Assembly (NCBI GenBank): GCA_949710005.1
Contig: OX453277.1
Span: 996,001 to 1,060,000 of the forward strand
Source: Ricordea florida
Taxonomy: Eukaryota > Cnidaria > Anthozoa > Corallimorpharia > Ricordeidae
Length of the DNA: 64,000 nucleotides
Direction: 5' to 3'
Shown here in pieces: positions 27,901-37,400 of the stretch. Position numbers and translations under genes: made by a program. Under the pieces are notes generated by a model. The model was given only the letters and a program-made list of their open reading frames with translations, had not been told where the DNA came from and did not search any database. Position 1 is the first letter of the stretch; the number at the start of each line of letters is the position of its first letter.

Positions 27901-28959
27901 ATGTACTTTGGAATGCATGTTTTGACAAAAATGTGCATACGCATGACAGCAATTGAAGGGGTGCCTGGAAAGTGACTTTTGATGAACTGATACATTCTCC
28001 TTCCAGTTTGTCACGTAAATGCTTGTGAAAGAAAGGGCAGAATTTGAAATCAGATCAAGAATCACTTGGGGCCTTCTTTCATGCACCTTGTCAATTTATC
28101 ATTTAAAAAATCACATATTTTCCTGCAATGAACATGATAGCTTATTACTGTATTATTGTTGGTATCATACAGCAAAGCAAGTGAAGGTTCAAGTATGCAA
28201 ACAACAACATACATTTTTGAATTGACTTATGGTACTTGAGGTGCTGGGATAAAATGTATCACAGAAAAAATGTTTTGACTTTTTGGTAGCTAACCTGTAA
28301 AATACCTTAAAAATTCTAGGTCATACACTAAAAAATTAATGACAAAAACAATTGGGTACTCCATGCAAAAACCATAAAACCAGGAAACCTTGAAAATGTT
28401 AAAATAACACATTTTCTAGACTACATTTAACAAATGCCTTTTTGCCAAACCCTGATCAAAACTATTTCTTAATTGGTAATCAATCATGATCATGTGTTCT
28501 GTCTGATGGGGTTCTTCGCAGATAACTCAAGTTGCAACAAAGCACATGGAATAACTCTGAACCATGTACATTGTACATGTCAAGGCTCAAGATGCTGAAA
28601 GCTTTTTAGTCAAATCTTAACTATTTTTTTCAGAAAGCAGTGATATTGTTGTTTGTCACACAGTGACCTCAGCTGACAGGACACAGCTGAGACCATGAAA
28701 TACAAGTTTCTTAAAATAGAAGGTGTTGAGTGGCTGAGATAACTGGATGAGCGGTGCCACTTTTAGGCCACTGCATGAAAGGTTAGTAATAACCAACACT
28801 TGACGTTTTAGAACTAATGAGTAGATAATCAAAACCAGGAAATTCAAAGACAGTCTAAAATAAATTTTCCTGTAGCATTTTAGTATTTTTCGCTCATGGT
28901 CACAATTTCATAGATCAAAATGTTCAGCATTTTAATCCTTTCACTCCCAACAGTAACTA

Positions 28960-29003
<44 letters not shown>

Positions 29004-31137
29004 ATGGAAAACCAATGGGAATGAAAGGGTTAAAAACTATCTCCAAGAGAAGATTCCTCTCCCAGTAAGGCATAATTACAGTTAAACTTCAACCACAAGC
29101 AATATTTTTTCTGAAAGATTCCACGGCTAGGTTTAATAAGAACCATATGTACGAGTAAAACATGCGAACTTTCATCATTAGCGGCCTACTTAGTCAATGC
29201 ACCCTGGAGTTTAAAGACTATTATGAAGAAAAACAACAATGCTTTTCTCCCGCCAAAGTTGCATTAAATTTCAGTTATTTCCGGCAGCATTTTGTAAATG
29301 GAAGACATCTTTCGCATTCGCAAATTACGCAGGTAACCAGATGAAGAAACGTAATGGTGGTAGATTAGTTTAGAATAAAAACAATTGTAACAAAGAGAAG
29401 GGTCAGTCCACCTAATCTAAACAACTGTAACCTATGCTTTGATGCAAAATAATTCTCTACACTGTTAAGGACACTGTTGAATTCTCTAAATATAGCGCAA
29501 ACGAAGGAAATCTTCATTCTATGGAAAATTTAGACCTGAATAGCTGGAGCGGGGAATTGACAGTTTTGAGGTCTTTAGAATCTTAAGTTCTTTCACACAT
29601 TAAATATAGGCATAACTTTGTTCGAAATTTCACTAAGACAATGTTGGTTCAAAGAAGAAACAAAGTTCGGTTTATAGCGGTCGAAACCTCATGGGGAGAC
29701 CAATTTCTAAAACAAACATTGACATAATGTCAAAATTGCATTAGCGGAAGCTTCTATTTATCAAACGACAAACTTATTGAACAAGACTTCAAAGGGAACA
29801 CGAATATCTTGTAATCATGGCTGGATCAAACGCACACTCAATTCCTACAACAGTCAGTTACGTTAGTTTAACATAATAAAATTATACAACATTCGTAGCA
29901 CCTCCCAGTCATTCCCCAACACATCACACATCACAAAGTATCCTTTAGAAATAATTCAAGATATCTGTTGACAATATTTAACTTGAAATTATGGCGTCGA
30001 AAGATGGTTGGTTTGTATGAAACAAACACAAGCAACACAAATGACACTACACGTGAAGTTAAAACACGAAAGGGCATGCAATCTTTGAGTTAATCTTCAA
30101 AATTCGCGCACTCGATCAACCACCTCAATTCCACATTCCAGGTACCAATTGAGTGCCTCGCTTGTGCCACTTCGTCTCCACACTAGCGCAAATTTACTTC
30201 ACCATCGAAACGAAGAGAATGTCATTTGGGTATAATATATTATTTGCTTACAGCTGTTTAAGTGAGCACGTTCCTTGCGGAAGAAAAACGACTGATAAGA
30301 AAACCTAACAACAATCAATAGAATGTCGAAACTTCTTCATTTTGCTCAACGACTAATACAATCGACAACCTTCATACCATGTTAACCAACTTAGATATAA
30401 TCCTATCATCAAGCTAAACTTGTTTATAAACATGCGGAAATCACGTACCTTCGACCACTTCGGTTGCAACTGCGCAGCAACCTTTCCATCTTCCAAAGCT
30501 CTGTCAAACTGACGGGTTCGAATAAACGTCGCCGATCGATTTCCATAGAGCACATAATTACGTGGATCTAAACTTATAGCCTCTGAATAAAACTGTATGG
30601 CGCGATCAAACTCCCCTTTCGAGCAAGCCTGTCCAGCTAATCTCGCTTTCTCCAAAAACACAGAGCGGGCTTCGTTTGTTGTGGGTAAGGTTGTCTGAAA
30701 CAAGCGCATCAATAAACGTAAACAAAAATAACAAGCATCCCCTCCAAAAGCCACTCGACTATCAAGGATTTACTGTACGACTTACTCGATACATTCAGTA
30801 TGAAGACTATGTCAAGTTCCGTAACTTCCCTTTATTGTACACACAAAACGCTTGTACGAAAGTCCATGTAAAATAACCGCTAGACAGGAGGTATGGAATT
30901 TCATGGCCTAGTATTTTTAGTCTGGTTTGACCTCTCGCATAGGGTGATATGATTAACAATTTCCATGTAAAAAAAAACACAAGAATACGAAGAAAACATC
31001 GACAAAGTTTAGACCAAGCTTTTCGCTTTTTTCCGTAATGAGCAGTTAAATTCAGCCACACAGGATACCAAATATCATGCTCAACGTTGAGTGCGTTAGC
31101 ATACCTGAAAATCGTCGTTGCTTAAAGCTTCAGCCAT
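6953..31137 (-). CDS. TTC28: Tetratricopeptide repeat protein 28 (TTC28) orthologue
   Basis: Large cytoplasmic/mitotic scaffold. Coding exons in transcript order: 31137-31105, 30694-30449, 15596-15449, 15058-10356, 10216-9979, 9586-9510, 9214-8998 and 8280-6953. All are GT-AG and in phase, totalling 6990 nt = 2329 aa (human TTC28 is about 2480). N-terminal TPRs lie at about 15-140 (ACSKGEFDRAIQFYSEAISL, AYYRQGVALQCLGRHAEA). About 23 tandem 40-residue TPRs (LGxxY...A...H...L..A..L.D..) span roughly 200-1120, and a CHAT domain about 1210-1705. The CHAT His is kept (HFATH), but the Cys position reads GAAHNHS, so proteolysis is unlikely, as in vertebrate TTC28. The Ser/Arg-rich tail (1888-2329) ends LQSSPC. 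The ATG context is AAATGG after a short upstream leader. The unusual point is that one 4.7 kb exon holds nearly all repeats plus CHAT. Confidence 0.95.
8485..8895 (+). repeat. Dispersed 106-bp repeat, cluster 2 (about 4 tandem units)
   Basis: The GAAAGCTACT/TAAAGCTACTG blocks recur at about 8506, 8612, 8717 and 8823 (period 105-106). Each unit contains AACAGTACTGTACTGTGG and CATGCAGTGTG. It lies in the last TTC28 intron (8281-8997). Confidence 0.95.
9759..9900. repeat. Tandem duplication, about 70-bp unit, in a TTC28 intron
   Basis: AGGTGATGAGAATCAGAAAA...CTCTCCAAACTAACATCTA occurs twice head-to-tail between 9759 and 9900, with few differences. It is a recent-looking intronic duplication just before the exon at 9979-10216. 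Confidence 0.9.
15105..15380 (-). repeat. Dispersed 106-bp repeat, cluster 3 (inverted, 2-3 units)
   Basis: This is the reverse complement of the family seen at 2290 and 8485: CACAGTACAGTACTGTTCAG, GCTTTCCAAAGAATGG and CACTGCATGGTTTGAT recur. It fills most of the short TTC28 intron 15059-15448. Confidence 0.9.
15648..15830. mobile_element. MITE with about 25-bp terminal inverted repeats
   Basis: TAGACCGAATGCATAAATGG at 15648 is complementary to CCATTTATGCATTCGTTCTA ending at 15830, followed inward by GGCCAAAAA/TTTTTGGCC and AATTAG blocks. About 183 bp, inside the large TTC28 intron. Confidence 0.85.
15831..17825. other. TTC28 intron sequence without recognisable features
   Basis: AT-rich DNA between the MITE and the LINE tail. 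I see no coding exon, RNA gene or clear repeat. Confidence 0.5.
17826..18905 (-). mobile_element. 5'-truncated LINE, second copy (CR1/L2-like)
   Basis: The minus-strand frame 18061-18885 (about 274 residues) shows the LINE RT C-terminal pattern: LKLLGVTIDSKLNFSEHV, ASQRIGVLMRLRNLIP, YKSAVLPYLTYCHLVWNF, LERLQERGLRAVY and LRYVGPKLWGKL. The palm domain is missing and an in-frame stop occurs just upstream of 18900. The 3' end at 17826-17842 is a short TTGATTGATTGATTG tail, as in CR1/L2 elements. It differs from the copy at 338-1470, so these are two families or old lineages. It lies inside the large TTC28 intron. Confidence 0.85.
19015..19120 (+). repeat. Degenerate copy of the 106-bp repeat
   Basis: CCATTCTTTAAAAAGCTAAT...CTATACAGTGTGGTTT matches the order of blocks in the 106-bp unit, with many substitutions. 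Confidence 0.6.
19695..20033 (-). CDS. Possible first exon of a nested gene encoding a secreted protein
   Basis: ATG at 20033 (context AAAATGG) starts with a signal-peptide-like segment (MAPFFQLLFIALSTYARTS) followed by a Cys-containing stretch (SERCYHT, LLCNLSF, LECYWYV, NNCSITVNLGHCFCDDC) with several N-X-S/T sites. The frame runs to a strong donor (CTTCTT|GTGAGT, exon end 19695); without splicing it stops at 19680. No following exon was recognised and no family was identified. It lies in the TTC28 intron on the same strand. It may be a real nested gene or chance. Confidence 0.25.
21625..21725. repeat. Dispersed element tail, copy 1
   Basis: The blocks GGATTGTTGTTCACCGTGG, AAAATGTGATAATATAAATT, CGCGATCAACATCCAGTGAC and CATCGTGTGA match, rearranged by an inverted duplication, the segment at 61470-61560. 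There they lie directly after a CGAAACGTCGCGATCAACAT motif of Penelope-like type. Confidence 0.6.
22330..22420 (+). mobile_element. Penelope-like element end with hammerhead-like core
   Basis: CCGACGAAGGGCTAACGCTC followed by GAAACGTCAGC shows a CUGANGA-like/stem/GAAA arrangement. A near-identical motif lies inverted at 46861-46895. It is followed by TTTTTCACCTTACGGTGGTA. No coding part remains. Confidence 0.5.
25610..25659. repeat. Perfect 50-bp palindrome
   Basis: CAAAATTTCCCTATCGATTT plus GTACA (25610-25634) is exactly reverse-complementary to 25635-25659, with no loop. It lies in the TTC28 intron. Confidence 0.95.
26624..26673. repeat. Short hairpin with about 20-bp arms
   Basis: ACGATGTGAACCCCATGCAAA pairs with TTTGCATGGGGTTCACATCGT around a TAAAAGT loop-like centre. 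Confidence 0.85.
28932..29033. mobile_element. MITE, about 100 bp, TTAA-ended
   Basis: TTAATCCTTTCACTCCCA at the left and TGGGAATGAAAGGGTTAA at the right are inverted, with a GACGATTTTACTCGTC hairpin in the centre. The TTAA ends suggest a piggyBac/Kolobok-type target preference, which is inference. Confidence 0.75.
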
Positions 31138-31330
31138 TTAGCCCACTGGGGAGCAAGGCAGAGGTATTGAAGTATTTATCTTTGTGTAAAACATTTCCAT
31201 TAAGAGTTTCTTCTGGCCGAAAAGGTCGTTCCATTACGTTACATCTTGGGACAGACGCCACAACTCGTCCATTTTAGAGAACTATTCAGACAAGAACTCG
31301 GCCCAGCCTTCCGGTGACGTCACGCCATGT
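31138..31330 (-). promoter_or_regulatory. Presumed 5' UTR/promoter of TTC28
   Basis: Directly upstream of the TTC28 ATG (31137). No in-frame upstream ATG is close and no TATA box is evident. The region has a somewhat higher CG content (TTCCGGTGACGTCACGCC near 31310, which includes a CRE-like TGACGTCA). Placement is inferred from the start codon only. Confidence 0.35.
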
Positions 31331-32237
31331 AACTGACAGCTTCGCAGTCGAATGGTTTCTAACGGGACACGTCCTTAGCAGTTACAAAATACGGACCAGC
31401 AGTTCTTTAGTGAGGAAAAAACATCCAATCTTTCCTTTACCAATACAACACTAAGGTTATACGTGTAATATTCATTTGTAGGGCCTTTTCATTCCTCAGA
31501 TCTCATGTGGTTTGTCGACCTTTCAGTAAATACTCTTGACCTCGATTTACATCTAAATAAATTTTTGTCATTTTTTCTTAAAAAGTATAATTGTTTTCCC
31601 CCTGGGGTTTTCAAAAGGAACGTTAAATGTGTGTTTTTCTGGCTCGTTTTTTTCTAAAGGTGATAAATCGAGGGAACAAACTGAAAGGTCTGTGATCCAA
31701 CTTGCAGAGCAGAGTACATCGTATTTTGTCAAAAGTTGAAAACTTTGCTGGAAGAAGAATTTGTCTACTATAAAATTAAAAGTCTGTTGATGGAAAGAGT
31801 CCATTATCTTGGGCATGTAAGGAAGAATGGCATTTGAAGACCAGCAACTGTAAACATTTCTGCTGGAAACAAGTAAGCTATCATAAACGTTTCTGTGGGA
31901 GGCCGTTTGCAAACAAAGCAAATCAGTATTCGAGACCTTTTAGGACTAATGGAGGTTTATTTTCCAACGGAGCGAAGACAAAACAGCGAGCGATTCAAAA
32001 ACAAGAATAAAAGAACAAATCAAACTGATGATGTCAAATATGATTTAAAGGCAATGCAGACAGAAGACTCAAACGTGCCCTCGAAGAAAACAGCTGAATA
32101 GAAACCAAGCAATAAACGAAAAAAAAAAAATTACACAGCTTGGATGTAGATCAAAAGAGTTGACAATTTACTCTTAATTTTGCCCAGGATTTTAATAGTA
32201 ACTTTCTAATTACCTGTTTTAACTTTTCTTTTACTCT

Positions 32238-32663
32238 GTGGAAGAAGGGAAGGTTTACGGCTTAAACAAACTGTTAATAATTACCCGTGTTTTCTCGGGA
32301 AAAGAAGGCAAGACATGGGCTCTCCTGACATGCGCCAATATTTGTACTTATTATACTCTGAAAAAAAAATTGTTATCCTTCAGAGTAGAAGAGAGAAATG
32401 ATGTACCTAGTAAGGTCTCTGATCTGATAAGGATTTTCAATAGGTTTGAACCGAGGATTCATTCAAATGAAAACGTTCCTTTTATATGCAGGCTTAGCAG
32501 CCTTGCTAAAATTTCAACATTTCCTCATAAAGATCAGTTTCATCTGCAAGCAACACCTGGTGTCACTGAAGCAACGGGAGGTGTGGAATATTTAAAAGGA
32601 GCACCTTCACGCGAGGAAGAGGTTAGTATAAAGCACAGCATGAGGGAGAGCCAGGAGGCATGA
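32238..32663 (+). CDS. Orphan open frame, possible exon or gene remnant
   Basis: A 141-codon frame. Its second half (from about 32380) looks protein-like: VEERNDVPSKVSDLIRIF, FICRLSSLAKIS, then SREEEVSIKHSMRESQEA. There is a possible acceptor at 32379 (CCTTCAG) and a possible donor within GAG|GTTAGT at 32621. No family recognised and no partner exon found. It lies in the intergenic space between divergent TTC28 and GDPD1. Confidence 0.25.
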   Translation: MEEGKVYGLNKLLIITRVFSGKEGKTWALLTCANICTYYTLKKKLLSFRVEERNDVPSKVSDLIRIFNRFEPRIHSNENVPFICRLSSLAKISTFPHKDQFHLQATPGVTEATGGVEYLKGAPSREEEVSIKHSMRESQEA

Positions 32664-32767
32664 CGCTGATCATGTGTGACTGCGGGGCCTCCACTGTAAT
32701 ATATATTCACCGCAAATTAAATGAATCTAAGACCCTGAATGATTTTTGTAAGTGAATGAGGGGGATG

Positions 32768-33525
32768 TCGGTCGTTTCGCCTACAGGATGATTCGCCTAC
32801 AAGTCGATTCGCCTACACTTGAGTCGATTCGCCTACACGTTCTGATACGTTTCGCATACACTGAAGTCGATTCGCCTACAACCCAATACCCTAGAAAAGG
32901 AAATTAGTATAGGAGAATTATCACTTTTAGCGACTACAGTTTTACTCGCCTCATAGTTTGTTCGTGTATCTGAATGCAAATTCCGATCTTTGTGTGAGTT
33001 TTGATCTTTGCACTTAAGAAAATACAACTTTTAGTTCCGTTACAATTCTAAACTTGTTGCGAATCCCTACTCCCTGCGCTGAGCGAATGCTTTGCATGGT
33101 CCATTAAGATGAGCGCATTGTTAAAGTAGTTAGTCTGCATTTTTTCTCTGATTAGAGAAATCATCCCAAAGTTCAAAGATTTTAGCTTGGAGCGACCTGG
33201 TTAATGCTAATGTTGTTTACGTCTTTTGTTAAAATAAACTGATTTATTCTGTTAAAAAAACAAAGAGAAAAAATCACACCTACCTTGCGCGGGGCACTAA
33301 TTAGCTCTCACTGTCAAGACAGTCACAAGTATAAACAATAGAAGACTAATAACAATACGAAAAAAAAGTCACACTTTATACCTTACCTTGTCCGCTACGG
33401 TGAAAATTAATCCGATAAAACACATATACCACTGAGTTAAAGTAAACTTCATTCTTCTGTTCTATGAGGCGAATAAAACTGTAGTCGCTAAAAGTGATAA
33501 TTCATCCTGTAGGCGAAACGACCGG
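32768..33525. mobile_element. Inverted-repeat transposon with TTCGCCTACA minisatellite
   Basis: GTCGGTCGTTTCGCCTACAG at the left mirrors CTGTAGGCGAAACGACCGG at the right. An inner block, ATTATCACTTTTAGCGACTA...CTCGCCTCATAG (about 32912-32955), mirrors 33463-33505. Between the outer and inner left blocks the motif GTCGATTCGCCTACA is expanded several times (32775-32880). About 760 bp, no coding capacity seen. Confidence 0.8.
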
Positions 33526-34481
33526 CCATTAACCAATAAGGGAGGTCCATTTTTTTGTGAGGAAGCGGGGACTGATGTGATTCGGGAAGAGCCATTTAAA
33601 AATTGCGACACTCCCCCTCAACTTGTCAATTTTTTTTCACATGGGCCCCCCTCGAAGCAGCGATTTCATTGATGGGCTCCTGCAGGAGCGAATCACCCCC
33701 TGGCTCCTGTTAAAACGCCATTTCAAAGTATTGCGAAAATATTTCAGGTGACACCTCTCTTTTGCCTATATTTTGGGGATTGCCCCCCCTGAAAGCCGTT
33801 TTTCGCATTGTCGCCCCTTTCATGTCAACTTCTGTCGGCTGTCGGTACTATGGCAACAAATTGTCGCCACATTTTGACGCAATGTCGCTTGTCGCTCAAA
33901 CCCCTTGGAAGGCCTCAGGGGTAGCTGTCCTGTAGCTGTAGATATGAAAAGTAAATGCCTCTGACTAACCGAGTTCGAGGTCCGTGCTGCAAACGGGTTC
34001 GTAAAGCAGGGACCTACTTGACAACAACTGTGAAGATTGCAAACAGAAGACATTCTGCTGAAGAACATAGGCGCCAACATGAGTGCATTTACGGCCATAT
34101 GTCTGTATGGGAAAAAACTGTGCCTGAGGTCTTGAGTAAGGCCCGAGGCCGAAGGCATACGTTTTTAAATGTCATATGAGATGCCACATATGTATCACGG
34201 ACTGGACTCTTTCAGTTTTGAGAGTTGACAATAGTTTCTCTAAAAAAGTGAGGCTTCCTGTAACTCGTATACCTTTCCTCGATAAAATGGGTTGTCAGTA
34301 ACACTGCTGTAAGTGGAGAAAGGGAAATAGAATGAAGGAAACAAATGAAGAGAAACTGAAAAGTACTAAAGCCTCCCTTGTCATCATGACGCGGCTACAA
34401 AGCGCTTGACGTGACTGCAATTAGATATACATTTCATTGTTTACTTCGTTAGTTACAGTGTAGCAGTTGAGAAATTATAAA
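33526..34481. other. Intergenic DNA upstream of GDPD1
   Basis: No convincing gene. A CCGAGTTCGAGGTCCGTGCTG block near 33968 resembles the edge of the hairpin element at 55300. The remainder up to the GDPD1 start is presumed promoter/5' UTR without a visible TATA box. Confidence 0.4.
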
Positions 34482-37400
34482 ATGTTAGGCTGGACTATAG
34501 CTCTTTCCGTTCTAGGTGGTTATATTGTTAGTTCAGTGGTTCTGCTGAACTTTCCTGAGCTTGTTCATAAGAAGAAAAAGACCAGATTTCGCTGTAAGCA
34601 CATCAGTCATCGAGGTGGTAAGTTGCTGTGAAGGTTGTCTCGCCGGTCAATTGTGCTAGCTTGGCCGTTGATCTCTAGTCATTTTTCCCCCAAAGAAGAA
34701 GCCAATCATTAGACCTTTCAGATCTGCAAAAACAGGATAAGGTGACAAACTTACAGGCAGGCAACAGCCACCTGCCGGCTGAAGACACCCCTACCCAATT
34801 CGAGAATTTTCGCAGGTTAATTTCCAAACTAGATTTGTTGGTATATTATGAACCTGCGACCTTTCTAATTTGCATGATGTTGCAGCTGTTTGTTTCAAGT
34901 TTTGCGTTTGACAAATTTGGTATTTTCTTTTTTAGGAGCTGCAGAGAATTTAGAGAATACCATGACCGCCTACAGCCAGTGAGAAACGTGACTTTTATCT
35001 GTCTGTCTCCATTGTTGTTTGCACATGTTAGATTCCCAAACCTCTGCCATGTGCTAGTTACATACCTCAAAATTCCCAACGGTTCCCAATCACCTGAACT
35101 GGGCAGATTGATTTTTCTACTTCTGATTAATGAAAGTTATGGTCCATTGATGTGAGGTAGAAAAAGTTAGCACGAAAAATCCTAGAAAAAAATTATTAGA
35201 TAAAGGATTACATAACGTTTTGTGCATTTTTACCTAGTGCTGTAAGGACGGGAACTGAAATGCTGGAAATAGATCTTCGTCTTACAGCAGATAAGCAGGT
35301 ACAGTAATAGACATTTCACAATAAACTTTTAAGTTGTATGTTTTGGAAGTATCAAGTGCCATGTGTAATAATTTTTGGATTTCGCCATTAGGTTGTTGTT
35401 TGTCATGATGATGAGCTCTCTCGCATAACAGACACAGACTTTCATATCTCCGATTTGAACTACAAGGTAATGAGTTGAAATTCAGTAAAGGAGGGCTCAA
35501 CAAACTGCGCTGCCTTGCATATTAAGTAAGTCAAGGTGCTGAACCCTATAGAGGTTCACAGGAATAATTTAAAGACCTGGTGTGGATAAAGAAAACAGAC
35601 TTAATTGTTATGTAGAACTACAAAGTTTCATTTTCCTTTTTCAGGAAGGTATGGTATGATGAAAGTCTTTTCTAATGAATGAATAACAAACTAATACACT
35701 GCAGTAATTCATTCACAGTGTTACTAAGAATGCACTGTACCTCAGCAATCTGGTCTGTAATTAAAATGTCGTTTTGTCCTATCCAGGATTTACCTCTGTT
35801 ATCTCATACTCTGAATGTACAGTTCCAACCTGGTGAGGATTACTATACACTGTATTGTACTAACATTCATTTGGAGTTAGAACAATAACTATAGTATACA
35901 TTGTTTTTAAGTTTTAACAAGGTATCATTTTTCCTTCTTACTGAACTGCAAATAGTTGTCTCAGTTAACAAAATTAAAGTACCTTTAACCTTTACAGAAA
36001 TTCGGTCTCAATATAAAGTGAAGGGTACATGTATCCGGGCTGTCAACCCAAAAGTCTTCATATATTGAGAATTGATAGAGAAGAGATGATAAATGATGTC
36101 ATAATGCTTGACATCATCATTAGCATTGTAACATTTGATCTGATTGGTTTATTTCTGACTAATCACATTATTGCTTGTATTAGAGAGGCAAGAATGACAG
36201 TTTGTTAGAGTTTATGAGGAAAGGTTCTAATTTTGTTATCCACGATAACAGTAAAATGGTCAAACAACTCAAAATATTTAAAATTGTATTGTTGTGAATG
36301 TTGGGTCTCACAAGAAATGGCAAACTTCTGTGATTATCTGGGAGATTTGGGACTCTAATATGGAGACTGGGAAATACGGTCCAAAATCTGGACTCTCCCC
36401 GACTATCCAGGAGAGTGACAGCCCTGATGTACATGTAATGAACAAGATTTAAGATTTTAACATATTGTACCTTCTTGTAACCACCCAAACTTTACAGCTG
36501 TCATGAATGTATGAATATAACAGAGCCTCTAAGGAAATCAATCAATTTTTAGTAAGTAATAATTTAGGAATTTATGAATTAAATTCCTTTCTACAACACC
36601 TGCAGGCGTAACTTGTGATGTAAAGAATGGTGACCGCCAAATACCTCTGCTTGAGAGTGTATTTGAGGCTTTTCCTAATATCCCAATAAATGTGGACATT
36701 AAAACCAATTCTGATGAGCTCATAAATTTGGTAAGTGCTCTCACAAAATTATTACTGTTAGCCTCAAACACCTTGAGCGGTTTCAAAGTTTACAGACAGA
36801 AGGCAAGCCTAGGTTGTAAGGAAACTGGGAGGTAATCCAAAGCTACAGTAACTAAGAGACTTACTGTCAGACAGTTCAAAGTTATTGTTGAAAATAAATG
36901 CTAGACAAACAGCTTAAAATAAGAGCTTTCACAGAAAGCTACAGCAAAGGCAATAAAGGCCTCTGTGCCCAACATTGTCTCTCTTGTACTCTCTAGTAAT
37001 ACCACATAATATTCTTAAAGTTTATACTATTTGTATGTAAACTAATAACATTTTGTTCTGTGTGTTTAGGCACATGAACTGATCTGCAAGTACAACAGGA
37101 GGCATTTGACTGTGTGGGGAAATTTTAGTAAAGATGTCACTGATAAGTGCTACAAAAAGGTATATGAACTAGGTCATAACCTAAATACCATGCCCTGAAT
37201 TTTATTTCCTCCCCCCATGCCTGTTAAGTGAGGAATACAATCTTGTGGTAGTTTGTTATTATAACAAATTCATTTTGTTTTGGTCTCTTACTTTTGCAGG
37301 ACCCAGAAATCCCGATTATGTTTTCTATGAAGCGTGCTGCATTACTTATTTTCTTATTCTATTCTGGACTTCTGTCTTTTATTCCACTCAAAGAGTCTTT

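Larger units (their letters stand above)
20034..30448. other. Main body of the large TTC28 intron
   Basis: About 10 kb of AT-rich unique-looking DNA. Only small inverted repeats and Penelope-like tails (listed separately) are recognisable. No convincing exon is seen on either strand; the open frames here are short and show no family signature. Confidence 0.5.
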
